DNA of 64,000 bases, from positions 4,001,001-4,065,000 of the forward strand of contig OX439005.1 of the NCBI GenBank assembly GCA_949316495.1, written 5' to 3'. The position numbers and the translations under genes were made by a program. The DNA is from Amphiduros pacificus (Eukaryota; Annelida; Polychaeta; Phyllodocida; Hesionidae). Numbering within the stretch: position 1 is the stretch's first letter; every line of letters starts with the position of its first letter. A model generated the notes under the pieces. That model made no database searches, had not been told where the DNA came from, and worked only from the letters and a program-made list of their open reading frames with translations. Below are positions 28,701 to 41,272 of this stretch, piece by piece.

Positions 28701-31700
28701 AACATTTTCAATAACTAATGAGATGTCTCAACTTCCAAAAGTTGTGTGGTGAATGTTAAACAGACATTTGGTCTATTCGATATTTGATATTGAATATGAC
28801 CAAGATAGGTCTATTCGGATATTGACCTATCAGTGAATGTATTTTATTGAGTATATCTGATAAATTGTATTTTACCTGGTAACTCTAGGCCTAGGATCAA
28901 TGAGTGTATTTTATTGAGTATATCTGATAAATTGGATTTTACCTGATAACTCTAGGCCTAGGATCAGTGAGTGTATTTTACTGAGTATATCTGATAAATT
29001 GGATTTTACCTGGTAACTCTAGGCCTAGGATCAGTGAGTGTATTTTATTGAGTATATCTGATAAATTGTATTTTACCTGGTACCTCTAGGCCTAGGATCA
29101 ATGTGTGTATTCTATTGAGTATATCTGATATATTGGATTTTACCTGGTAACTCTAGGCCTGGGATCAGTGAATGTATTTTACTGAGTATATCTGATAAAT
29201 TGTATTTTACCTGGTACCTCTAGGCCTAGGATCAATGAGTGTATTCTATTGAGTATATCTGATATATTGGATTTTACCTGGTAACTCTAGGCCTGGGATC
29301 AGTGAATGTATTTTATTGAGTATATCTGATAAATTGTATTTTACCTGGTAACTCTAGGCCTAGGATCAATGAGTGTATTTTATTGAGTATATCTGATAAA
29401 TTGGATTTTACCTGATAACTCTAGGCCTAGGATCAGTGAGTGTATTTTACTGAGTATATCTGATAAATTGTATTTTACCTGGTAACTCTAGGCCTAGGAT
29501 CAGTGAGTGTATTTTATTGAGTATATCTGATAAATTGGATTTTACCTGGTAGCTCTAGGCCTAGGATGAGTGAGTGTATTTTATTGAGTATATCTGATAA
29601 ATTGGATTTTACCTGGTACCTCTAGGCCTAGGATCAATGAGTGTATTCTATTGAGTATATCTGATATATTGGATTTTACCTGGTAACTCTAGGCCTGGGA
29701 TCAGTGAGTGTATTTTATTGAGTATATCTGATAAATTGTATTTTACCTGGTAACTCTAGGCCTAGGATCAATGAGTGTATTTTATTGAGTATATCTGATA
29801 AATTGGATTTTACCTGGTAACTCTAGGCCTAGGATCAGTGAGTGTATTTTACTGAGTATATCTGATAAATTGTATTTTACCTGGTAACTCTAGGCCTAGG
29901 ATCAGTGAGTGTATTTTATTGAGTATATCTGATAAATTGGATTTTACCTGGTAGCTCTAGGCCTAGGATGAGTGAGTGTATTTTATTGAGTATATCTGAT
30001 AAATTGTATTTTACCTGGTAACTCTAGGCCTAGGACCAGTGAGTGTATTTTATTGAGTATATCTGATATATTGGATTTTACCTGGTAACTCTAGGCCTGG
30101 GATCAGTGAATGTATTTTATTGAGTATATCTGATAAATTGGATTTTACCTGGTAACTCTAGGCCTAGGATCAATGAGTGTATTTTATTGAGTATATCTGA
30201 TAAATTGGATTTTACCTGATAACTCTAGGCCTAGGATCAGTGAGTGTATTTTACTGAGTATATCTGATAAATTGTATTTTACCTGGTAACTCTAGGCCTA
30301 GGATCAGTGAGTGTATTTTATTGAGTATATCTGATAAATTGGATTTTACCTGGTAGCTCTAGGCCTAGGATGAGTGAGTGTATTTTATTGAGTATATCTG
30401 ATAAATTGTATTTTACCTGGTAACTCTAGGCCTAGGATCAGTAAGTGTATTTTATTGAGTATATCTGATATATTGTATTTTACCTGGTAACTCTAGGCCT
30501 AAGATCAGTGAATGTATTTTATTGAGTATATCTGATAAATTGTATTTTACCTGGTAACTCTAGACCTAGGATCAGTGAGTGTATTTTATTGAGTATATCT
30601 GATAAATTGTATTTTACCTGGTACCTCTAGGCCTAGGATCAGTGAATGTATTTTATTGAGTATATCTGATATATTGAATTTTACCTGGTAACTCTAGGCC
30701 TAGGATCAGTGAGTGTATTTTATTGAGTATATCTGATAAATTGGATTTTACCTGGTAACTCTAGGCCTAGGATCAGTGAGTGTATTTTATTGAGTATATC
30801 TGATATATTGAATTTTACCTGGTAACTCTAGGCCTAGGATCAGTGAGTGTATTTTATTGAGTATATCTGATATATTGAATTTTACCTGGTAACTCTAGGC
30901 CTAGGATCAGTGAGTGTATTTTATTGAGTATATCTGATATATTGAATTTTACCTGGTAACTCTAGGCCTAGGATCAGTGAGTGTATTTTATTGAGTATAT
31001 CTGATATATTGAATTTTACCTGGTAACTCTAGGCCTAGGATCAGTGAGTGTATTTTATTGAGTATATCTGATATATTGAATTTTACCTGGTAACTCTAGG
31101 CCTAGGATCAGTGAGTGTATTTTATTGAGTATATCTGATATATTGAATTTTACCTGGTAACTCTAGGCCTAGGATCAGTGAGTGTATTTTATTGAGTATA
31201 TCTGATATATTGTATTTTACCTGGTAACTCTAGGCCTAGGATCAGTGAGTGTATTTTATTGAGTATATCTGATATATTGTATTTTACCTGGTAACTCTAG
31301 GCCTAGGACCAGTGAGTGTATTTTATTGAGTATATCTGATATATTGGATTTTACCTGGTAACTCTAGGCCTGGGAAGACATATGCAGCAGCAACAAGCAG
31401 GCATGCTAGCCAGAGGTATCCGGTCTTTTGATAATGTGATAAACATGCTCTTCTTGCCTCCAAAATGCCCAATCAACATTTGAGAAAATAGAAATATACA
31501 GATTGAGAAATACCTGAAAGTTTAATGATAACATTATTGATTATATACTATGGTGATAGGAATCTAGGACTAGGAAGAAACATTAAATTTGAAGTATCTA
31601 GCATTAGGAAGAAACGTTAAATTTGAAGTATCTAGCAGTAGGAAGAAACATTAAATTTGAAGTATCTAGCGCTAGGAAGAAACATTAAATTTGAAGTATC

Positions 31701-34700
31701 TAGCATTAGGAAGAAACATTAAATTTGAAGTATCTAGCAGTTGGAAGAAACATTAAATTTGAAGTATCTAGCGCTAGGAAGAAACATTAAATTTGAAGTA
31801 TCTAGCATTAGGAAGAAACATTAAATTTGAAGTATCTAGCAGTAGGAAGAAACATTAAATTTAAAGTATCTAGCGCTAGGAAGAAACATTAAATTTGAAG
31901 TATCTAGCATTAGGAAGAAACATTAAATTTGAAGTATCTAGCAGTTGGAAGAAACATTAAATTTGAAGTATCTAGCGCTAGGAAGAAACATTAAATTTGA
32001 AGTATCTAGCATTAGGAAGAAACATTAAATTTGAAGTATCTAGCGCTAGGAAGAAACATTAAATTTGAAGTATCTAGCAGTAGGAAGAAACATTAAATTT
32101 GAAGTATCTAGCAGTAGGAAGAAACATTAAATTAGAAGTATCTAGCGCTAGGAAGAAACATTAAATTAGAAGTATCTAGCAGTTGGAAGAAACATTAAAT
32201 TTGAAGTATCTAGCAGTAGGAAGAAACATTAAATTTGAAGTATCTAGCAGTAGGAAGAAACATTAAATTTGAAGTATCTAGCACTAGGAAGAAACATTAA
32301 ATTTGAAGTATCTAGCACTAGGAAGAAACATTAAATTAGAAGTATCTAGCATTAGGAAGAAACATTAAATTTGAAGTAACTAGCACTAGGAAGAAACATT
32401 AAATTTGAAGTATCTAGCACTAGGAAGAAACATTAAATTTGAAGTATCTAGCAGTAGGAAGAAACATTAAATTTAAAGTATCTAGCAGTAGGAAGAAACA
32501 TTAAATTTGAAGTATCTAGCAGTAGGAAGAAACATTAAATTTGAAGTAACTAGCAGTAGGAAGAAACATTAAATTTGAAGTATCTAGCACTAGGAAGAAA
32601 CATTAAATTTGAAGTATCTAGCACTAGGAAGAAACATTAAATTTGAAGTATCTAGCATTAGGAAGAAACATTAAATTTGAAGTATCTAGCAGTAGGAAGA
32701 AACATTAAATTTGAAGTATCTAGCACTAGGAAGAAACATTAAATTTGAAGTATCTAGCACTAGGAAGAAACATTAAATTAGAAGTATCTAGCATTAGGAA
32801 GAAACATTAAATTTGAAGTAACTAGCAGTAGGAAGAAACATTAAATTTGAAGTATCTAACAATAGGAAGAAACATTAAATTTAAAGTATCTAGCACTAGG
32901 AAGAAACATTAAATTTGAAGTATCTAGCACTAGGAAGAAACATTAAATTTGAAGTATCTAGCAGTAGGAAGAAACATTAAATTTGAAGTATCTAGTAGTA
33001 GGAAGAAACATTAAATTTGAAGTATCTAGCACTAGGAAGAAACATTAAATTTGAAGTATCTAGCAGTAGGAAGAAACATTAAATTTGAAGTATCTAGCAG
33101 TAGGAAGAAACATTAAATTTGAAGTATCTAGTAGTAGGAAGAAACATTAAATTTGAAGTATCTAGCAGTAGGAAGAAACATTAAATTTGAAGTATCTAGC
33201 ACTAGGAAGAAACATTAAATTAGAAGTATCTAGCAGTAGGAAGAAACATTAAATTTGAAGTATCTAGCACTAGGAAGAAACATTAAATTTGAAGTATCTA
33301 GCACTAGGAAGAAACATTAAATTTGAAGTATCTAACAATAGGAAGAAACATTAAATTTAAAGTATCTAGCAGTAGGAAGAAACATTAAATTTGAAGTATC
33401 TAGTAGTAGGAAGAAACATTAAATTTGAAGTATCTAGCACTAGGAAGAAACATTAAATTTGAAGTATCTAGCACTAGGAAGAAACATTAAATTAGAAGTA
33501 TCTAGCAGTAGGAAGAAACATTAAATTAGAAGTATCTAGCAGTAGGAAGAAACATTAAATTTGAAGTATCTAGCAGTAGGAAGAAACATTAAATTTGAAG
33601 TATCTAGCAGTAGGAAGAAACATTAAATTAGAAGTAACTAGCATTAGGAAGAAACATTAAATTTGAAGTATCTAGCACTAGGAAGAAACATTAAATTTGA
33701 AGTATCTAGCAGTAGGAAGAAACATTAAATTTGAAGTATCTAGCACTAGGAAGAAACATTAAATTAGAAGTATCTAGCACTAGGAAGAAACATTAAATTT
33801 GAAGTATCTAGCACTAGGAAGAAACATTAAATTTAAAGTATCTAGCACTAGGAAGAAACATTAAATTTGAAGTATCTAGTAGTAGGAAGAAACATTAAAT
33901 TTGAAGTATCTAGCACTAGGAAGAAACATTAAATTTGAAGTATCTAGTAGTAGGAAGAAACATTAAATTAGAAGTATCTAGCAGTAGGAAGAAACATTAA
34001 ATTAGAAGTATCTAGCAGTAGGAAGAAACATTAAATTAGAAGTATCTAGCAGTAGGAAGAAACATTAAATTAGAAGTATCTAGCACTAGGAAGAAACATT
34101 AAATTAGAAGTATCTAGCACTAGGAAGAAACATTAAATTAGAAGTATCTAGCACTAGGAAGAAACATTAAATTAGAAGTATCTAGCACTAGGAAGAAACA
34201 TTAAATTTGAAGTATCTAGCACTAGGAAGAAACATTAAATTAGAAGTATCTAGCACTAGGAAGAAACATTAAATTAGAAGTATCTAGCACTAGGAAGAAA
34301 CATTAAATTAGAAGTATCTAGCACTAGGAAGAAACATTAAATTTGAAGTATCTAGCACTAGGAAGAAACATTAAATTTAGAGTATCTAGCACTAGGAAGA
34401 AACATTAAATTTGAAGTATCTAGTAGTAGGAAGAAACATTAAATTTGAAGTATCTAGCACTAGGAAGAAACATTAAATTTGAAGTATCTAGCACTAGGAA
34501 GAAACATTAAATTTGAAGTATCTAGCACTAGGAAGAAACATTAAATTAGAAGTATCTAGCAGTAGGAAGAAACATTAAATTTGAAGTATCTAGCAGTAGG
34601 AAGAAACATTAAATTTGAAGTATCTAGCACTAGGAAGAAACATTAAATTTGAAGTATCTAGCATTAGGAAGAAACATTAAATTTGAAGTATCTAGCAGTA

Positions 34701-37700
34701 GGAAGAAACATTAAATTTGAAGTATCTAGCAGTAGGAAGAAACATTAAATTTGAAGTAACTAGCAGTAGGAAGAAACATTAAATTTGAAGTATCTAGCAC
34801 TAGGAAGAAACATTAAATTTGAAGTAACTAGCAGTAGGAAGAAACATTAAATTTAAAGTATCTAGCATTAGGAAGAAACATTAAATTTGAAGTATCTAGC
34901 AGTAGGAAGAAACATTAAATTTGAAGTATCTAGCACTAGGAAGAAACATTAAATTTGAAGTATCTAGCACTAGGAAGAAACATTAAATTTGAAGTATCTG
35001 GCAGTAGGAAGAAACATTAAATTAGAAGTATCTAGCAGTAGGAAGAAACATTAAATTAGAAGTATCTAGCACTAGGAAGAAACATTAAATTAGAAGTGAG
35101 AACTGAATCTTGCTTTGTTTCTTATTTCTTTATTTCTATTTATTATAGATATGTAAGCAAAATGACGTACACCGACATAACCAGATTGTTGAGATAGGCG
35201 GTTCGTGGGGCCAAAATTGAGACAGAGCAAGCCACAGATTGAAACTACAAATAGATAAGAAATGTTTATAATTTTATCATAATTAACTAAAGATTAACCC
35301 TATTAATGAATATCTAATATTTTGAAATGTTTGTAAGTATTTCCTGGAAATGCCTGCAAATTGCTTCATACTGATAATCTTAAGAATATCCCTGCTTTAT
35401 AACTTAAGAACAGTCAATTTGGTAAAATGATTTGGTATAATAATACCCAATATTGGGGCTAACTCTATCATCCCCACATTACTTTATAACAGAAGGCTCT
35501 AACTGAGGCGATATCTAGGTTAATAGAACGAGACACTGGATGTTCCAGGTGTATATGCGTTTCATACAATTCATACAATTCACTGATTGCTACGTTAATA
35601 AAGCAAATGCTAGAAAACTGTGAAGCCACAAAAGTAGTGTTATTGTATTTTTCAAAATTCTTTAAACAAGAGAAAAAGTGGTGCTCCACATATAACACGG
35701 ATGGGGAAAATATTAACATACAAAGCAGAACGTAAAGAAAATAAAAACGAGCATTTAATAAAACAAACCAAAAAATAAAGAAAGTAGAAAGAATTCATTT
35801 CTTGACAATAATGACAGTTTTGAAGAAACTTATAAAAGTGTAAAAGAAATCATGCTAATACCGTACAAAACATATTCAACAAGTTGTCGTACACAGCTAT
35901 TATTAAGATTGTATAAAATCAAAAATCAAACTCAAAATCAATTAAAATCAAAGGAATGCCAATTTATGAATTCTTCGGCCTGACAGCATTCTTTCTATGA
36001 AATAAAAATTTAAAATGCTATTAAAGCAGCATACAACGTGTATGGCATGTCAAGCTAATGTTGAGCAGCTCAAAGAGTATAGGGTAGGTCAAGCCCATCT
36101 TGAGATGCTCAGGCATATTACATAACATAACTAAAAAGTATTAGAAGCAAAAATCCACCTTGGACTAAGATGAGCAGACTTCTTCTAAAGATAAAATCGT
36201 TTCTTAAAGTAGTATGAATAGTCACCCTGCCACCTGCCATAAAATCCCTTGAACTGTATATGCAAACTAGATGATAGCAAAATGATAATTTAAAGCCAGC
36301 CATGAGTCTATTAATGACTTCGTTATTATATGATCTTATGGCACCAAAGTTATTGCATTATTTTTCTATCAAGCTAGGTTTAGGTTAAAACTAGAGAAAA
36401 ATAGCAATGTATTTAGATGTATAACTTACCATTTCTTTGACATATAGTTGATGAAGTTTAAATGTGTCTCCAAAAAAAAATAGACAAATAGTCTTTGGTC
36501 AATAGCGGAACTTTATGTAAAGGGGAGTATGCCCTTAGCCTTATATCATGACTGTTGCCCCTTTTACTTACTGTTTTAAAACATTTTAAAACCAACAAAA
36601 ACATGTACAATGATGTACTATTCATCTGGAAATGTTTTCATGCTTCATGTTGTTTATTCTAACTATAATGGTTTTTAAACACAGACTGATTTACCATTTT
36701 GAATATCAATGGTTTAATAAATGGAAGACGGGAGGTCGTGGGTTCGACTCCCAATGCTGGCAGTGTTTCGTACTGATCAAAAGGCCCGAAAGTCGCCTGA
36801 TATGGCCACAGTTGGTGATAAGGGTCGTAAAAACACCATTTCACACACAATTTTCAGTTTGAATAAGTGATTAGCTGTTGACAACTGTATCAAGAATCAA
36901 CACTGCCGATCATGTCAAGGATTTGCTTTCTTACAGTGGAATCCATCTGCTTCTGACGTATTTCTCACTCCAACCAGTGCTTATCAAACGCCTATCATGT
37001 CTATGTGTCATTGCAAATGAACGATCCCTAGTCACTCTTCAAATGGAGTGGGGCATTGATTCCCCGACGGCAGGCTTCTATGACCTGATCTTTAAAAGGT
37101 CTTCAATGCAAAACAAATTAAAAATCACAAATGTATTAAAATCCAAAACGCAACTGCTGAAATACATTTGCGTGCTGGTTTAAGATTGGCATGAAATGAT
37201 AAACGGCGAAAATAAATGAGTAATTTCCACGTTAAGGGTTTGTCAAGCTTAGTTAAATCAAGGATTTAATTATCGTGTGTCTTACCGGGTATAAGCCGAG
37301 CAGCCACGTAGCCTGTGTTTTAGCCCTCCTATTAATATAGGATATGTTCATAAAATACATCTCCTCCACGAAGATCCCAACCGTTACCATGGAGATACAT
37401 GATGCCAGGATGCTAAGGACCAGTTCCCAGGTTTCCAAATCTGAACATATTTAAAATAAACAACATATTTTTATAACATTTGGAAATAGCGCCTCATTGA
37501 TAAAATAAAATAAAACGCCTCAATAATTAATTATAAATACTTTAAATATCAAGATCTATTTACTCGAGATACAATGGCATAATTTATCATTTCTTTTCTT
37601 GTATTGTTATTCACTTATGAGCAAAAAAGTGACAATCCTTGATCTTAACCAGTTTTGGGCATCATAGCCTGAGGATCATAGGTCCGACCGACTGGTTTGT

Positions 37701-38060
37701 TATGACTCGTTTATAAATTGCTGGGCTTTTGTGATGAAAACGTTTGCTCCTAAAAGTGAAGTCCTAAAATGTACCTTTTATGGTGTTTTTCATGATTTGT
37801 AAATAAGAGATAATCCTGCAAATTTAGACTATTATAAGACCAATTACTGCTTGAAAGTCTCTCTGATAAGCGAAATAAGAGGCACTTTCTGTTAACAATA
37901 TATTTCCTACTAAAAAAAGTTGTTAAAAATCCCATTTCCTGAAAGCCTTAACTGAAACCGTGCTTCTCCAAATTAAAAATGAAAACTTACCGGAAAGAAA
38001 GTCGGCAGAATAAGGTATTTCTAAGTCTGAGCAATTGTCCTTTAATGTGTGTAATTCCAT
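25704..38060 (-). CDS. SLC51A/OST-alpha-like transporter, paralog A (598 aa) with a repeat-rich charged tail
   Basis: Seven minus-strand exons in transcript order: 37991-38060, 37286-37440, 35171-35244, 31355-31513, 28441-28555, 27792-28050 and 25704-26668 (TAG stop), 599 codons with stop. Exons 2-4 have exactly the lengths (155, 74, 159) and phases of paralog B. Exon 6 equals B exons 6 and 7 fused. The core (residues 1-301) has the family pattern: NCS glycosylation site, FVEEMYF, LAPRTAYLNNLV, PACCCCICLP (Cys140-143, 145), IRAKFYCIQMVLLL and LEMLFFSLIARMYYRR (human: LETFLMTVLTRMYYRR). The remaining ~297 residues form a Lys/Glu/Asp-rich, probably cytosolic tail with four near-identical 14-aa units (core GKGISNVNYEKEES) plus diverged ones. 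Human OST-alpha is 340 aa, so the tail is an addition. The exon 6 donor (GTTTGT) is weak. Introns 3 and 4 are mostly minisatellite. Confidence 0.88.
26143..26352 (-). repeat. 42-bp coding minisatellite in paralog A last exon
   Basis: Units begin at 26143, 26185, 26227 and 26269 and are nearly identical; a fifth variant starts at 26311. Each encodes 14 aa (core GKGISNVNYEKEES). More diverged units with ETANGFSD or EKEET extend toward 26530. The period is a multiple of three and the frame is kept, so the array is translated. Confidence 0.93.
26672..26995. repeat. 17-18-bp AT-rich tandem repeat at the end of intron 6 of paralog A
   Basis: Units such as GCAAAATAAATTATATTT and GCAAAATAAGTGCTATTA repeat from just upstream of the last-exon acceptor. 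On the minus strand this forms a long T-rich run leading to the acceptor at 26669-26670, so array length sets much of the polypyrimidine tract. Confidence 0.9.
27555..27786. repeat. Degenerate tandem repeat at the start of intron 6 of paralog A
   Basis: Units of about 29-33 bp based on ACAGAAAAAGTGAAAAATAA and CATACACA repeat about seven times. The array begins within ten bases of the exon 6 splice donor at 27790-27791, and the donor's flanking bases resemble unit sequence. Confidence 0.8.
28831..31375. repeat. 67-bp minisatellite of the exon 4/intron 4 boundary of paralog A, ~38 copies
   Basis: A 67-bp unit repeats leftward from the true exon 4 donor (31353-31354). On the minus strand each unit reads CCTAGGCCTAGAGTTACCAG then GTAAAATCC, i.e. 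the last ~20 exon bases followed by the 5' splice site. It covers about 2.5 kb of the 2.8-kb intron. Units nearest the exon (about 30.65-31.3 kb) are almost identical, while those further left mix several variants. Confidence 0.96.
31562..35097. repeat. 34-bp minisatellite filling intron 3 of paralog A, ~104 copies
   Basis: A 34-bp unit (GGAAGAAACATTAAATTTGA followed by AGTATCTAGCACTA, with variants AGTA, ATTA and GCTA in the last four bases) runs without a break. Intron 3 is 31514-35170 (3657 bp), so the array makes up about 97% of it, leaving only ~50-75 bp at each splice site. Minor variants (TTAGA, TTAAA, GTAACT) are spread in blocks. Confidence 0.97.
35245..37285 (-). other. Intron 2 of paralog A
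   Basis: About 2 kb of AT-rich intron between exons 2 and 3. The only recognised element is the SINE at 36.7 kb. No other gene was seen on either strand. Confidence 0.6.
36724..36845 (+). mobile_element. tRNA-derived SINE fragment with B box
   Basis: GGTTCGACTCC at 36741-36751 matches the pol III B-box consensus. It is followed by CCTGATATGGCC and a tail GGTCGTAAAAACACC; the CTGATATGGCC core and an A-rich end with similar spacing recur in the element at 23288-23415. It lies in paralog A intron 2, opposite to the gene. The family could be one of the widespread molluscan SINEs; this was not tested. Confidence 0.65.
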
Positions 38061-38163
38061 GATGAATAATTTAGATGACAGAATGTGTTGATGGCCCTTC
38101 ACTAGATGTGATCAGAACGGCATTCCAACCCTATTCATATATGTCTCTCTCAATTAATAAACT

Positions 38164-38173
38164 GTCACGTGAC
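38164..38173. promoter_or_regulatory. Palindromic E-box GTCACGTGAC upstream of paralog A
   Basis: The perfect 10-bp palindrome GTCACGTGAC lies 104 bp upstream of the paralog A start codon. It matches the extended CACGTG site bound by MITF/TFE and USF-type bHLH-ZIP factors. Its position suggests promoter function; binding is inferred. Confidence 0.5.
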
Positions 38174-39157
38174 CCTGTCCAGGCCAACACACACAAAATG
38201 TGTTTATCTCTCCATTATTAAGTGATATAATGTATTTGATTGAATCTGAGATGTACACACTCAAGTACTTTTATGTAAAACATCAATGTGATTATCAAAA
38301 ATATAACATAAAAAAATTTCGTTAATCACTTGCAGGAAATCACATGTGCCATCAATAAGAATCACTTCAGTGAAAAAAAAAATGAGAAACTCTGGGGAAA
38401 AGAAGGATTTGCTTGGCCAACTTTAGGAATGTGAAGAAGTAGTGCAGAATACTGTGAGTAAAATCAGTGATATCCACAGAGGGAAAATCATTCTAATAAA
38501 TGCAAGTAATCATTTGTATGCTGTGTATATTGTCTTTAATTTCTTAATAATATGTAGCAAAACTCTCAATATGGGTAATATCCATAAAATATCGATGTAC
38601 AAATCTAAGAACATTAGATATAATTACGGAGAAGAACTTAAATTAGATATGTAAATTAAAGAAGAAATAGGCCCCAAAATGATGCTAGTTTTATAAATTT
38701 TATAAAATAATAGCAATGTTCACATTGTGGATGTGCAATTAAACATCTATAAATAGCTTGTTCAGATGAACTGGACACTTATATCCTCTTGAGCTTTATA
38801 ATATTATATATGTATATATATGGTATTGGATATAATTTACAAGTGTATCAATGATGTCAAATGATTTATAGGTGTAGTGTTAATAGCTGCATCCAGAAAA
38901 CTTTACCTTTTGTATGACACATTGCACGAGAATGTATTTAGACATAATAATTTATTACCCCAATAGAGACAATGATAAAGCACTTGATGATGTTTATATT
39001 ATCAAATGCTTTATCCAGGCTAGAAGTTTTGTTAGAATCCACATCTATTGTGAGTCTAATAGGCGGTAATTCTGTGGGTATTCTGATTGCCATTCTAAAT
39101 ATATCCGAATTCATTTCTGTATACTGTTAATATATACTTTAGAATGGCATATAGAAT

Positions 39158-39202
<45 letters not shown>

Positions 39203-41272
39203 ATACGTGCTCACAACGTTGTCAGCACATATTAACAATATACAGAAATGAATTCGGAATTTGTTCCATATATATTATTTCACCGGAAATGGCGACCTGT
39301 AACAATTTAGTCTTGAAATTCAAAGCATACAGTGAATTAAAAACAAATAAAGATAAAAAAACTTAAACATAAATGTTCATGTCCTTTGTGCTAGCAACAT
39401 GCTGAGTACGTGCTCACAACGTTTTATCACAACATTATCTGGTGTTCACAGATCTATGTCCTTACAGCATTAGGTTAGAAAATGTTAAGCACCAAAAAAC
39501 ACATGCCCACAACATAGAAAAAAACGTAGAATTGTTAACTGGGTAACTAACACATGATTAACAATGTTGGAAAGTGGTTTCATAAATAAATCTTAACTAT
39601 ACATGGTCTAGTATAAGAATATTATAACCTGTAATTGGAAATTTAACAAGATTTCTGCCCAATTTTAACACAGTAATGTGCTCCAGCAGTTTAAGATAAC
39701 GAGAAGTAATCCAGACTTGTGGACACAAATATTACAGTGAAATCGTCAAAGATTGATCATCATGATTAAAACACTGCTACACACTCAACTGTAAAATGTG
39801 GTGATGATTTTTATGTGAATTTTGTTATTTTGTGAGAAGTAAAGATATATTACAGAATCTAAGAATTGGTGGTATGACGTATGGGCTCTCCTACTCCTGA
39901 TAATAGAAATATCAAAGATATTAATATCATGAAATGTTAATATCACACCAAACAGGAATGCTTTGTTTCAGACAAAAAGGGCGAGTTTAATATCGTACAA
40001 AATGGGCAAGTTGCATATCACACAAATAAGGCACCTAAGACATCACACGAAAATGTATATATTTGTTAAGGTTAGAAAAGCATTTCTAAGAACATGAAAT
40101 TGACCTAAATTTGCAGGATTAACTTTTAATTTATAAGTTGTCCAACCTTTGTTAATGACCCTAATGATCAATAGTTTATAATCCCATAAACTGTCATGAC
40201 CTCAACTGACAAAATGTAAATTCCCACTAAAACGTTTATAAAAATTGAAAACTCACTTAGAGTATACCCTTCCAATAAACAAAGAAAATAAATTATGTCA
40301 CCATTTCGGGTTGTCATAAATACAGAAAGCTACGGTGTGGTACAACAATGTGGTACACAATAGCACAAATTAGGTTAAAGAATTCAGAAGAAATAGTCTG
40401 GGTTAAATAAAACAAATGAGGGCAAGATAACACAAATGGCGGTGTCATTTCACAATTTTCAGATATCACACTAAAATGTACATATTTGTTAAAATTAGAA
40501 AATCATTTATGAGATTGACTAATTTTGCAGGATTAACTCTGATCTATAAGTTGTCCAATATTTGTGAATGAACCTTATGATTATGGCACTGTTGAAATGT
40601 CATTACCCATCATATTTCTCCAACATAAATGTATGTGCCATTTTCAAACTGATGGGTCTTCTGCTAAAATACAAATCATCCATTGAACACTTCGTCAACA
40701 AATTTTGTAATAAGTAATAAATAATAAAGTAATAAATATCAACAATAAAATGTCAATTAAGGGCTTATATATTACAAATAAACATTTTCAAACTGATAGA
40801 TCAGCTGGCAGGTTTTTTTTACTTGATCTAGCAAGCAGGCAAAATAATTTTCTGGTAACTGATAGAAGAAAACAAAAATGATAATCACATTATTTTTGCC
40901 ATATACTTTTTTTAAATCGCTTTAAAAGTCTTCTTTTTACAAAGAAAAGCAATTACAAACATGATTTGTGAGATTCACAAACAATATTGATGATGAGGCC
41001 CTATCTTGTGAAAAGCTAAATCATGGTGATGATCATGAATCGCAATATCTCTTCAAGATTATATAGATATTTGTATCCTTTCTATATTGTGAACATATTA
41101 TATTAGCTCGTTTGCTTTGCAAGTTTATATTAATCTCTGTGAACTTTCCATCGACATTATTAAATGCAGTAAATGGCGACACCTATGAACCAATAGGAGA
41201 ACTACCGGGGACTTCTGAGAATCAGGTAGAAAGCAGGTTTTTAGTTAGTTTGTTTGATTAGTCGATATATAC
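38174..41272. other. AT-rich intergenic with an (AT)n run and a diverged direct duplication
   Basis: No gene was recognised in 3.1 kb. An (AT)n run lies at about 39158-39199. A segment at about 40050-40190 recurs in diverged form at about 40470-40600; both contain ATTTGTTAA, TTGCAGGATTAAC and TATAAGTTGTCCAA. These are an old tandem duplication or two copies of an unknown repeat. Confidence 0.5.

Noticed and set aside
28831-35097. CRISPR-like arrays
   Set aside because: Units are contiguous with no unique spacers; these are eukaryotic minisatellites inside introns.
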